This document shows positions 1 to 5,912 of a stretch of DNA of 18,155 nucleotides, piece by piece (within the stretch, counting starts at the first letter, position 1; every line of letters begins with the position of its first letter). The notes beneath the pieces are model-generated. The model made no database searches and was not told the DNA's origin. It worked only from the letters and a program-made list of their open reading frames with translations. The stretch comes from an uncultured Oscillospiraceae bacterium. Lineage in GTDB: Bacteria; Bacillota; Clostridia; Oscillospirales; Oscillospiraceae. The DNA is taken from contig CAKTOW010000027.1 in NCBI GenBank assembly GCA_934590325.1, forward strand, positions 1 through 18,155, in the 5' to 3' direction. The translations under genes were made by a program, and so were the position numbers.

Positions 1-287
1 GTGACCATCAACGGCTCCATGACGTACTGGCGCAGCACAGGGGCTTCGCCATGGTGTCCTATAACAACTGCGACTATATTCGCAGGCTCTACGAGGACTT
101 TTTCATTTATGAAGTGGAGCGTCCCAACAGCCAATCCAAGAAGAAAAATGACATATACCGGGAATACATCATGACCAACTATGACCCCCGTGTTTTTGCA
201 TCGCAGATGACGATATTCGGCGATTACAGCAGCGATGGGAAGATATGCCGACTGGTGCATATCCCGGAACGACCTTTGAGAACTTGA
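1..287 (+). CDS. DNA adenine methylase (D12 class), C-terminal part
   Basis: The reading frame enters from the left edge (first full codon at base 3) and ends at TGA 285-287, so only the last 94 residues are present. They begin DHQRLHDVLAQHRGFAMVSY and continue NNCDYIRRLYEDFFIYEVER. This matches the C-terminal part of D12-class N6-adenine methylases, where a strand ending in (V/M)SYN(D/N)C is followed by an IRxLYxDF helix. The DPPY and AdoMet-binding motifs lie upstream, outside the window. Such orphan methylases are common passengers in conjugation modules of Firmicutes integrative elements, where they may protect incoming DNA; that role is inferred. The next gene starts 12 bases downstream, so the two are probably co-transcribed. 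The family call is fairly sure; the specificity cannot be seen. Confidence 0.8.
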   Translation, partial: DHQRLHDVLAQHRGFAMVSYNNCDYIRRLYEDFFIYEVERPNSQSKKKNDIYREYIMTNYDPRVFASQMTIFGDYSSDGKICRLVHIPERPLRT

Positions 288-299
288 GGAGGATCTATC

Positions 300-674
300 A
301 TGAAGAACGAAATGACACTGGACAAGACCGGCCTGACCATCCCCGGCAGCGAGCTGGCAGAATGCGGCATGGCGGGCGTAGATCTGTCTGCCCAGATGAC
401 GCACAGCCTTCTGCTGCTTATGCCTCGTGAGATGACAGCGTTACAAACGGCAGACGCACTGGCCGGACTGTTTGACGCGGCGTCGCAGCTTGTGTCTGCC
501 CTGCTGGACGCCTGTCGTATGCCCTGCTGCAAGAACTGCGATTCGGACGTGAGGGAATTTGACCTCGATGCCGTGCCTGCGCCGATCCGGAAGCTGCTGC
601 TGGATAGCGGCTGCTGCCCGGCCCTGCTGGAATGCTATCTGGAGGAGGGAGATGTGGTCTATGCTGCCGAATGA
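300..674 (+). CDS. Small conserved element-associated protein, Cys-rich centre
   Basis: The 124-residue protein starts at ATG 300 behind GAGGAGG (285-291). I know no function for it. The layout resembles a small protein family found beside relaxase and methylase genes in Firmicutes conjugative elements: an N-terminal stretch with an AbrB-like feel (LTIPGSELAECGMAG, residues about 11-25), a helical middle, a CCKNCDSD cysteine cluster near residues 74-81, and a C-terminal helix pair (PAPIRKLLLDSGCCPALLE) ending EEGDVVYAAE. Those similarities are from memory and unverified. The cysteines could bind metal, but no complete zinc-finger pattern is present. There is no signal peptide or membrane segment. 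Its stop lies inside the start of the next reading frame (652 or 661), so the two are translationally close. Confidence 0.7.
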   Translation: MKNEMTLDKTGLTIPGSELAECGMAGVDLSAQMTHSLLLLMPREMTALQTADALAGLFDAASQLVSALLDACRMPCCKNCDSDVREFDLDAVPAPIRKLLLDSGCCPALLECYLEEGDVVYAAE

Positions 675-921
675 GGCAATGTACCCCTACACGGCGAAGG
701 AGGCAAGGGACAGGGGCGAGCTGGAGGTGTGGCGTGCCAATTTTCGCACCAACTGTGCCTGTGCCGGGGCGATAGAGTTGGCGATCCATCGGGACTTTGA
801 CGGGATGCATCTCAAGGACGGCTGCGCCAAAAGCGTTATTGACCAGTATCACGCCGGAGGAGTATCAGCGGATGATACTCCTCCGCATGGAGAACACCGG
901 AAAAGTCGCCGGCGTGTTTGA
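652..921 (+). CDS. DUF3849-like protein, truncated
   Basis: Starts are possible at ATG 652 (GGAGG at 641-645, six bases away) or ATG 661. The first part, MYPYTAKEARDRGELEVWRA to DFDGMHLKDGCAKSVIDQY, looks like the N-terminal half of DUF3849 proteins of Firmicutes mobile elements. In that family the VxEQY motif is normally followed by a YG-x-R-x-x-x-VLA segment. Here the frame instead runs into AGGVSADDTPPHGEHRKSRR and stops at 919-921, which looks like out-of-frame sequence. From about base 851 the protein-like reading moves to the frame of the next gene. The simplest reading is a deletion that removed the C-terminal half of this gene and the original start of its neighbour. A sequencing error is less likely, because a single base would not restore the missing motif. 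Function is unknown. Confidence 0.6.
   Translation: MWSMLPNEAMYPYTAKEARDRGELEVWRANFRTNCACAGAIELAIHRDFDGMHLKDGCAKSVIDQYHAGGVSADDTPPHGEHRKSRRRV
855..885 (+). promoter_or_regulatory. Perfect 13-bp hairpin over the DUF6329 ribosome site and start
   Basis: CGGAGGAGTATCA (855-867) and TGATACTCCTCCG (873-885) are exact reverse complements separated by GCGGA. The left arm contains the only good Shine-Dalgarno (GGAGGAG, 856-862) for the ATG at 872-874. That ATG straddles the loop and the right arm. Folded RNA would hide both. Ribosomes translating the upstream frame, which runs through to 921, would melt the stem. The arrangement therefore looks like translational coupling; the pairing is seen, the mechanism is inferred. 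Confidence 0.6.
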
Positions 922-1480
922 TTTGGATTTTGACAAGCGGGAGTTTTCCGCAGTCCACATCATGAACGGCTGGACAACGTGGGCTATGCGGGATGTGATA
1001 CCGTCTGTCTACCAGGCCACAAGGCCGCGCTTCGCAACGGCGGAGGAACAGCTCCGCAAACTGCTGGATCTGTTGGACGGCATGGAGCTCACATCGGCTG
1101 GACATCTCACCGCGCGGAATTTTTCGTTTAGTGATGAGATCCTGATAGAAAACGGAATGCTGAACTTTTATGTCCAGGCAGACTTCGATGTAGACGCCGC
1201 CTTCGGCACATTCGTGTGTACGGACGAGAACGATGACTGGCTGAATATCTACGCCAACTACGACATCGTGCGGGATAGGCCGTGCGATACGCTGGAGCTG
1301 AATCTCTGCAAGGGCGACGGTACAGAGGAGTACTGGAGCTATCATCTGAACGCTGCCGAGCAGGAGGTGCTGGCGCGGAAGATGGAGGCGTTCTGCCAGC
1401 AGCAAAACGGCATGAGCCTGCACGATTTTGCCCGGCAGCTTCAAGAGGAGCCGGGGCCGTCTCAGCAGATGCAGATGTAG
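872..1480 (+). CDS. DUF6329-like element protein
   Basis: I chose ATG 872, which has GGAGGAG nine bases upstream. The frame is open further back to a TTG at 797, but that part overlaps the DUF3849-like frame and does not look protein-like before about TPEEYQR (851 onward). The 202-residue product carries KVAGVFDLDFDKREFSAVHI, MNGWTTWAMRDVIPS and HLTARNFSFSDE, then FDVDAAFGTFV and LNIYANYDIV. I recognise this pattern from DUF6329-type proteins that follow DUF3849 genes in Firmicutes conjugative elements. No catalytic motif, signal peptide or membrane helix is visible. It may have lost a few N-terminal residues in the deletion suggested by the upstream gene. It is followed by a 320-base gap and then the mobilization genes. 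Function is unknown. Confidence 0.7.
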   Translation: MILLRMENTGKVAGVFDLDFDKREFSAVHIMNGWTTWAMRDVIPSVYQATRPRFATAEEQLRKLLDLLDGMELTSAGHLTARNFSFSDEILIENGMLNFYVQADFDVDAAFGTFVCTDENDDWLNIYANYDIVRDRPCDTLELNLCKGDGTEEYWSYHLNAAEQEVLARKMEAFCQQQNGMSLHDFARQLQEEPGPSQQMQM

Positions 1481-1800
1481 CCCCGTGTTTGCCCCTGTGG
1501 GCCGGTTTGTGGCCTCGCAGGAACGCGAGAGGGTAAGGATAGCGGCCCCGGAGATTTGGAGCGTTTTCGGCCCGCTTTTCGGTGCGCCGAAAGCGGAGCA
1601 GGAGAAAAGCATTGGCGCTTTTCTGCGCCAATGCCGGTCACGGCAGCCCGCAGTGCGGACTGCCACGAGGGTTTGCGGCATTTTGAGATTGGCGCTGATT
1701 ATCGAATTCCAAATGTGCTTTGGCGCTATTCTTTGTAAAAATGCCCGTCTGCCCCGTGTTTACAAGGATTTCGGGACGCGCAGGAAGGAGGTGTGACTCG
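1481..1800. other. Repeat-rich gap before the mobilization genes, candidate oriT
   Basis: No convincing gene lies here. There are three hairpins: CTCGC/GCGAG (1514-1518 with 1525-1529); CCGCTTTTCGG with CCGAAAGCGG (1572-1582 with 1587-1596, one bulged T); and GCATTGGCGC/GCGCCAATGC (1609-1618 with 1625-1634). TTGGCGCT occurs three times (1612-1619, 1689-1696, 1720-1727). GCCCCGTGTTT is repeated at both ends (1480-1490 and 1751-1761). TTGTAAA (1733-1739) faces TTTACAA (1759-1765). Dense repeats directly ahead of a ribbon-helix-helix-like protein and a relaxase are typical of an origin of transfer. The nic site cannot be placed by eye, and I found no convincing -35/-10 pair. Confidence 0.5.
1609..1634. 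repeat. 10-bp perfect inverted repeat in the candidate oriT
   Basis: GCATTGGCGC, loop TTTTCT, GCGCCAATGC. Part of the left arm, TTGGCGCT, recurs as direct repeats at 1689-1696 and 1720-1727. These could be binding sites for the accessory protein encoded at 1801. Confidence 0.7.
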
Positions 1801-2208
1801 ATGGATAAAAATGGAAAAAGCCGGCACTCTGTTTGGCTGTCAGACGACGTGTGGCGGGAGGTGGATGAGCTCTATAAGCTGGATAATTGCCCCACCCGCA
1901 ACGAGTTCGTGGAGAAGGCTCTGCGGCAGTATTGCGGTCGCTTACACGCCGAGAGGACGGGCGCATATCTGCCTCGCGCACTGCAAGAGGTGCTGGAGGG
2001 TACGCTGGGCGTGTTCGGTGACCGGCTGGGCAGGCTGCTGTTCAAGCTGGTAGTAGAGCACAACATGACCAACCATCTGCTGGGCGGCGATGTGGATATG
2101 ACACGCGATGAGTACAGCAAGATGCGCGGCAGCAGTGTTCGTGAGGTGGCGTCCACCCATGGCAACATCTCTTTCAAGGACGTGCTGCTGTTCCATCAGG
2201 AGGAGTAA
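1801..2208 (+). CDS. Ribbon-helix-helix-like mobilization accessory protein
   Basis: The start is ATG 1801 behind GGAAGGAGGTG (about 1780-1792). The open frame extends further upstream, but only into the repeat-rich gap. The 135-residue protein opens SRHSVWLSDDVWREVDELYK, then TRNEFVEKALRQYC. This is the strand, helix, turn and helix order of ribbon-helix-helix DNA-binding domains such as CopG/MobC accessory proteins. The C-terminal half (ALQEVLEGTLGVFGDRLGRL, then LLGGDVDMTRDEYSKMRG) looks helical and has no motif known to me. The stop is three bases before the relaxase ATG, so the two are almost certainly one operon. The likely job is binding the repeats at 1481-1800 to help the relaxase assemble at oriT, and perhaps to repress the operon. 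Position and fold support this; exact family membership is unverified. Confidence 0.75.
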   Translation: MDKNGKSRHSVWLSDDVWREVDELYKLDNCPTRNEFVEKALRQYCGRLHAERTGAYLPRALQEVLEGTLGVFGDRLGRLLFKLVVEHNMTNHLLGGDVDMTRDEYSKMRGSSVREVASTHGNISFKDVLLFHQEE

Positions 2209-2211
2209 CGC

Positions 2212-3618
2212 ATGGCGCGGCTGATACAAAAAAGTGGCTACATCAAGAACGGCAAGGCAACCGGCTACATGGAATACGTTGCTACGCGGGACGGTGTAGA
2301 GATCATCCAGAGCACCGAGCCTGTGACCAAGAAGCAGGAGCAATTCATCCAAAAACTACTGAAGGACTTCCCGGACGCAAAGGAGCTATTCGAGTACAGT
2401 GACTACCTACAGACGCCCAATCGCGGTACAGCATCCGCATTTATCGCCGTGGCGCTGGATACACATCTGCACGAAGTGGAGTCCGAGAGCGGCTATATGT
2501 CCTATATCGCCCAGCGTCCCCGTGCCGAAAAGCACGGCGGCCATGGCCTGTTCAGCGAGGTGGACACCACCGACCTCAAGGCGGCGAAGGCCGAGCTGGA
2601 CGCTCACGACGGAAAAATGTGGACGTTTATTTTCTCCCTGCGGCGTGAGGACGCGGAGCGACTTGGGTACAACAAAGCTGCCGCGTGGCGGAATCTGTTG
2701 AAGCATGAGAGCGCCGCTATTGCGGAGGCTATGCGGATTCAGACGGATGATTTTCGCTGGTACGCGGCGTACCACGATGAGGGGCATCATCCCCATGTGC
2801 ATATGATGGTGTGGTCGACTGAACCGGGGAAGGGGTATCTTACACGGGAAGGTATCGCCGCCATGCGTTCCAGGATGACGAACGCTATCTTCCATGAGGA
2901 GATGAAGGAACTCTACATTAAGAAGGGTGCTGCCTACAAGGAGAGTGTCCAGAATGTGAAGGAAGCTCTGCTGATGCGTATCGCGGCCATGGAGAACAGC
3001 GACTGTGCTGACCCCGTGATAGAGCAAAAGCTGTGTGACCTGTCCCACGCATTGGAGCAGGTCGATGGCAAACACGTCTATGGCTATCTTCCCAAAGAGG
3101 TCAAGGCGCAGGTGGACGAGATCGTGGAGCGGCTGGCACAGCTCCCGGAGGTGGCGGCTTGCTATGACCATTGGTGGCGGCTGAAGGATGAGATCGCCGG
3201 TTATTACGGACGGAACACGCCGCCCCACCAGCCGCTGGTACAGCAAAAGGAGTTCCGCGCCATCAAGAATATGATCATTCAGCAGGCGGAAACATTTCGG
3301 CAGCCTGTGCCGGAGCAAGCTCCCGTCAAGGCAGGGCCTAATGAGCAGCAAGTGCCACCCTCACCTGAATCGGCTGTGGCTATGCCACAGCCGCAGGCAG
3401 TCACGTCGCAGATCAAGATAGAAGGCGGTGCGGTCATTCAATTGCTCCATCACATGAGTCGTGTGTTCCGCGGCAATATGCCGGTCATCCCGCCTGCGCT
3501 GCGTATCGACTCCAAGCGCCGCAGACGGTTACAGGAGAAGCGTATGGCCATGGGGCACAAGCGGGACGATCACGAGGACGAGCAGCTCCACCATGTCAAC
3601 GACAACGCCATGCAATAG
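2212..3618 (+). CDS. MobP3-like conjugative relaxase
   Basis: ATG 2212 has CAGGAGGAG in front. The product is 468 residues. Near the N-terminus is GYMEYVATRDGVEII (residues 18-32), matching the YIATRDGVE region of MobP3 relaxases, where a tyrosine takes part in nicking. Residues 183-197 read WYAAYHDEGHHPHVH, the three-histidine metal motif of MOBP relaxases (His188, 193, 195 and 197 are candidates). Residues from about 360 form a low-complexity Pro/Gln-rich linker. The C-terminus is basic (KRRRRLQEKRMAMGHKR) and suits DNA contact. The protein would nick one strand at oriT, stay attached to the 5' end and pilot it to the conjugation channel. Coupling protein and type IV secretion genes are not in the window. 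The length suits the family and the gene appears intact. Confidence 0.85.
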   Translation: MARLIQKSGYIKNGKATGYMEYVATRDGVEIIQSTEPVTKKQEQFIQKLLKDFPDAKELFEYSDYLQTPNRGTASAFIAVALDTHLHEVESESGYMSYIAQRPRAEKHGGHGLFSEVDTTDLKAAKAELDAHDGKMWTFIFSLRREDAERLGYNKAAAWRNLLKHESAAIAEAMRIQTDDFRWYAAYHDEGHHPHVHMMVWSTEPGKGYLTREGIAAMRSRMTNAIFHEEMKELYIKKGAAYKESVQNVKEALLMRIAAMENSDCADPVIEQKLCDLSHALEQVDGKHVYGYLPKEVKAQVDEIVERLAQLPEVAACYDHWWRLKDEIAGYYGRNTPPHQPLVQQKEFRAIKNMIIQQAETFRQPVPEQAPVKAGPNEQQVPPSPESAVAMPQPQAVTSQIKIEGGAVIQLLHHMSRVFRGNMPVIPPALRIDSKRRRRLQEKRMAMGHKRDDHEDEQLHHVNDNAMQ

Positions 3619-3630
3619 GAGGTATAAAGC

Positions 3631-3696
3631 GTGGGTATGCTCCAATTGGGTGCTTCTTGTTGCGGACGACGGGAAATCTATTCTGATATGGCATGA
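3631..3696 (+). CDS. 21-codon ORF with a consensus ribosome site, probable remnant
   Basis: AGGAGG (3617-3622) overlaps the relaxase stop and sits eight bases before GTG 3631 (an in-frame ATG follows at 3637). The frame ends after 21 residues at TGA 3694-3696. A good ribosome site with so short a frame suggests the start of a further element gene cut off by recombination. A real microprotein is possible but has no other support. Confidence 0.25.
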   Translation: MGMLQLGASCCGRREIYSDMA

Positions 3697-3702
3697 CACT
3701 CG

Positions 3703-3729
3703 CCTCCAAAAGCCCATGGCTTTTGGAGG
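3703..3729 (+). terminator. 12-bp hairpin after the mobilization genes
   Basis: CCTCCAAAAGCC and GGCTTTTGGAGG are perfect complements around CAT. The following TTGTCCTTT is only a weak U-run, so termination is plausible but not certain. The hairpin also marks the change from element genes to a separately promoted gene. Confidence 0.5.
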
Positions 3730-3745
3730 TTGTCCTTTGCCGCAA

Positions 3746-3775
3746 TTGACAAATACGGCTGTCCCATGGTATAAT
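3746..3775 (+). promoter_or_regulatory. Consensus sigma-70 promoter for the YgjV-like gene
   Basis: TTGACA (3746-3751), an 18-base spacer and TATAAT (3770-3775): both hexamers are perfect. Transcription would start near 3782, about 95 bases ahead of the ATG at 3876. Confidence 0.75.
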
Positions 3776-3824
3776 AAAACTCCAAAATAAGTGTGGATTT
3801 TTCTAGAGCATTGCCTCCATTTTT

Positions 3825-3859
3825 CGCCACGCATCCGACAGGGTGTGCGGCGTTTTTTA
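3825..3859 (+). terminator. Leader terminator, possible attenuator
   Basis: CGCCACGCATCC (3825-3836) and GGGTGTGCGGCG (3842-3853) pair around a short loop with one A-C mismatch and two G-T pairs. TTTTTT follows at 3854-3859. It lies between the promoter and the gene it should serve. GTGTGG at 3791-3796 could pair with CCACGC in the left arm and so compete with the terminator. That would make an attenuation switch; this is inferred. Confidence 0.6.
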
Positions 3860-3875
3860 TTAAGAGGAACGACGG

Positions 3876-4379
3876 ATGAACATATTTTACCAATTCATCG
3901 GGTTCGGCGCACTGATCGCCATGGGTCTCAGCTATTGGCAGAATGACAAGCGTACCATCTTGCTGTGGCAGGTGGTGGCCAACCTGATCTTCGCCATCCA
4001 CTACACACTGCTCCACGCATGCTCCGGCGCACTGTGCAGCTTTTTCCAGATTGTCGTGCTGCTGCTTTTCCTATTGCAGGAGAAATTCAACTGGAGTAAA
4101 CTGGTCACCGCGATACCCATCGTGGCAGTATTTCTGCTGATTGCCGTGGTGACCTATGAGACGCCAGTGACGGTACTGCCCATCGTGGCATCGTTGGCGG
4201 CGTTACTGCCGTTCTTCCAGTCCAGGCGGTGGGTGATACAGGTGGCGGGCATTGCCAGCGGCCTGTCGTGGCTGGTGTATGTCATTGCGGTACGGTCGTA
4301 TTCCGGCATGGTGACAGAGTCGGTACTGACCATCATCACGGCGGCGTCCCTGCTGAAGAAGGAATCCAGAAAGTCCTGA
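3876..4379 (+). CDS. YgjV-family inner membrane protein
   Basis: ATG 3876 follows AAGAGGA. The 167-residue product is almost all membrane. Helices fall at about residues 5-20, 28-45, 50-68, 78-93, 97-113 and 121-138. The opening IGFGALIAMGLSYWQNDKRT, and the ANLIFAIHYTLLHA segment after it, are the features by which I recognise the YgjV family, a group of small inner-membrane proteins of unknown function. The positively charged tail KKESRKS should be cytoplasmic. The gene has its own promoter and a leader terminator, and neighbours give no substrate clue. Other small multi-pass transporter families, such as the SemiSWEET type, are a less likely alternative. Confidence 0.75.
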   Translation: MNIFYQFIGFGALIAMGLSYWQNDKRTILLWQVVANLIFAIHYTLLHACSGALCSFFQIVVLLLFLLQEKFNWSKLVTAIPIVAVFLLIAVVTYETPVTVLPIVASLAALLPFFQSRRWVIQVAGIASGLSWLVYVIAVRSYSGMVTESVLTIITAASLLKKESRKS

Positions 4380-4380
4380 A

Positions 4381-4420
4381 CGGACAGACCCCCGGCACAT
4401 TGTGCCGGGGGAGTCTGCCG
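4381..4420 (+). terminator. Strong GC hairpin after the YgjV-like gene
   Basis: CCCCCGGCAC (4389-4398) and GTGCCGGGGG (4402-4411) pair perfectly around ATT. The stem extends outward with bulges (CAGA with TCTG, CGG with CCG). No U-run follows, so it may be a 3' stabilising structure or a factor-dependent terminator. Confidence 0.5.
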
Positions 4421-4435
4421 AAGGGGTGCGCCGCG

Positions 4436-4603
4436 TCAGACGTAGTGCTTCAGACCCTGCGCCATGGATGAGGCGGTGCAGCGGCGGGCATGGCAGGAGA
4501 GCGTGTCACGTTTCTCTCCGCCGCACCGAGTGGCTGCTATCAGCGCGGCCAGTCTCCGCTTGCGGGGGACTGAGGGAGTATCCTGTTTCATTTGCTTTGC
4601 CAT
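4436..4603 (-). CDS. Unrecognised 55-aa protein
   Basis: On the minus strand GGAGG lies eight bases ahead of the ATG at 4603, and the frame runs to TGA at 4436-4438. The product begins MAKQMKQDTPSVPRKRRLAA and continues LIAATRCGGEKRDTLSCHAR. It is basic, and its three cysteines (in TRCGG, LSCHA and RRCTA) could hint at metal binding. I do not recognise it. In its favour are the ribosome site, the absence of a competing plus-strand gene, and a position between two genes that otherwise leaves 346 empty bases. Against it are the short length and the lack of a clear promoter (only TATGAT as a possible -10, at 4635-4640). It diverges from the PucR gene. Confidence 0.4.
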   Translation of the reverse strand: MAKQMKQDTPSVPRKRRLAALIAATRCGGEKRDTLSCHARRCTASSMAQGLKHYV

Positions 4604-4662
4604 GGAATATACCTCCGTTCGTTTTACTACCGCTATCATAAAACAACGGACGGTCTGTTCCA

Positions 4663-4692
4663 TTGGCAAAAATAAATGAACATTTCTATGAA
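4663..4692 (+). promoter_or_regulatory. Candidate promoter of the PucR-family gene
   Basis: TTGGCA (4663-4668), an 18-base spacer and TATGAA (4687-4692). Each hexamer is near consensus. A perfect dyad begins three bases downstream. Confidence 0.5.
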
Positions 4693-4694
4693 AA

Positions 4695-4711
4695 TTGTGA
4701 TAGTATCACAA
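4695..4711. promoter_or_regulatory. 17-bp perfect dyad operator
   Basis: TTGTGATAGTATCACAA consists of two 8-base arms around a single G. It covers the expected transcription start of the promoter at 4663-4692. Its arms resemble a CRP half-site (TGTGA/TCACA), but the gap is five bases, not six. It could equally serve a GntR-type repressor or the PucR protein itself. Confidence 0.6.
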
Positions 4712-4725
4712 AGGGGGCGGAAGCC

Positions 4726-5898
4726 ATGACATCACAGCACACAGCGGACTATCCCACAATGCAGGAGGTGCTGCGCCTGCCCATGTTCGCGGGCTGCACG
4801 GTCTGCGGCGGCGCGGCGGGACTTGGCCGTAGGGTCAGCGGTGTCAATCTGACGGACACGCCGGACTACGCACGCTGGCTGGCGCAGGGAGAACTGCTCA
4901 TCACCACGGGCTTTGCCATCGCAGACGATCCGCAGGCCGTGGATGCGCTGCTGCCCACGGCGGCAGAAAAAGGCCTGTCCGGCGTGGGTATCAAGCCGGG
5001 GCGCTACCTGCCCAGCCCCCTGCCGGCGGCGCTGGCGGAGAAGGCTGACCGACTGGGACTGCCGCTGCTCCAACTGCCGACCGATATGCGCTTTGCCGAG
5101 TTGGCCGATGCGGTGTCCCGCGAGATCGCACGGCGGCGAATACCGGCGGAGCAGGAGCGGCAGCTGGCCGTACTACTGCACCATCTCATCTCTGGCGCGC
5201 CGCTGAGCGAAGCGATGGAGCGGCAGACGGCGGAGTTCGGTATCCATTTGGAATGTCCGCATATCCTGTTGTGGATACGGGCTGATGCGCCGGAGTTGCA
5301 GCGGCGCTCTTGGCTGCGCGAGGTAGAAGAGCGCTGCCGGGCGTTGGGCGCGGACATGTGGGGCGCACTGTCGGAGGATGGCTTCCTGCTGGCGCTGGAG
5401 GCGGACGACCTGTTCGCGCTGGAGATGCCGCTGTGGCAGGAGATGGCGGACTTTGCCGCCGTCCACGGCGTTATCTGCGGCGTCAGCCGCCCCTACGGCG
5501 GTACGGTGGGCTTTCAGAAAGCAGACCGCAGCGCCCGTGCGGCGCTCCACATGGCGGCGCGATCGGAAGCACCCTGCGTGACAGACGACCCAGCGGGGGT
5601 GGTACGGCTGCTGGAGGAATCCTCCCCGGCGGAAACGGACGCCTATATCTATCGGCAGCTGGGAACGCTCCTGCGGCAGCCAGAGCCGCGGCGGCAAGAG
5701 CTGCTGGACACGCTGGCGAGTTGGCTGCGCTGTATGGGCAACCAGCGCCGGATGGCACGGGAGCTGCACCTGCACTACAACACCGTGAGTTACCGGCTCC
5801 AGCAGCTATGGATGCTGCTGGAGGCCGATCCGATCGATCCGATGAAGCGATTGGCATTGGAAACGGCCCTATATCTGTATCGGTATAGGCGCACATAA
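4726..5898 (+). CDS. PucR-family transcriptional regulator
   Basis: I chose ATG 4726 (AGGGGGCGG just upstream); a TTG at 4663 is in frame but falls inside the promoter. The 390-residue product has a PucR N-terminal domain at about residues 12-135, including MQEVLRLPMFAGCTV, ELLITTGFA and a GLSGVGIKPGRY segment. A poorly conserved middle follows. The C-terminal PucR helix-turn-helix lies at about 325-388, with LLDTLASWLRCMGNQRRMAR, then ELHLHYNTVSYRLQQL. Known members respond to purine catabolites, acetate-derived or amino-acid signals; the ligand here is unknown. The acetyltransferase gene starts 14 bases downstream, so both are probably one transcript controlled by the dyad at 4695-4711. Autoregulation is an inference. 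The gene appears complete. Confidence 0.85.
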   Translation: MTSQHTADYPTMQEVLRLPMFAGCTVCGGAAGLGRRVSGVNLTDTPDYARWLAQGELLITTGFAIADDPQAVDALLPTAAEKGLSGVGIKPGRYLPSPLPAALAEKADRLGLPLLQLPTDMRFAELADAVSREIARRRIPAEQERQLAVLLHHLISGAPLSEAMERQTAEFGIHLECPHILLWIRADAPELQRRSWLREVEERCRALGADMWGALSEDGFLLALEADDLFALEMPLWQEMADFAAVHGVICGVSRPYGGTVGFQKADRSARAALHMAARSEAPCVTDDPAGVVRLLEESSPAETDAYIYRQLGTLLRQPEPRRQELLDTLASWLRCMGNQRRMARELHLHYNTVSYRLQQLWMLLEADPIDPMKRLALETALYLYRYRRT

Positions 5899-5912
5899 AG
5901 GAGTGCCTGATC

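Noticed and set aside
797..871. TTG 797 as the start of the DUF6329-like gene
   Set aside because: No ribosome site there, and the added residues are out-of-frame DUF3849 sequence. ATG 872 is better placed.
4663..4725. TTG start for the PucR-family gene
   Set aside because: The extension covers the promoter and operator, while ATG 4726 has its own ribosome site.
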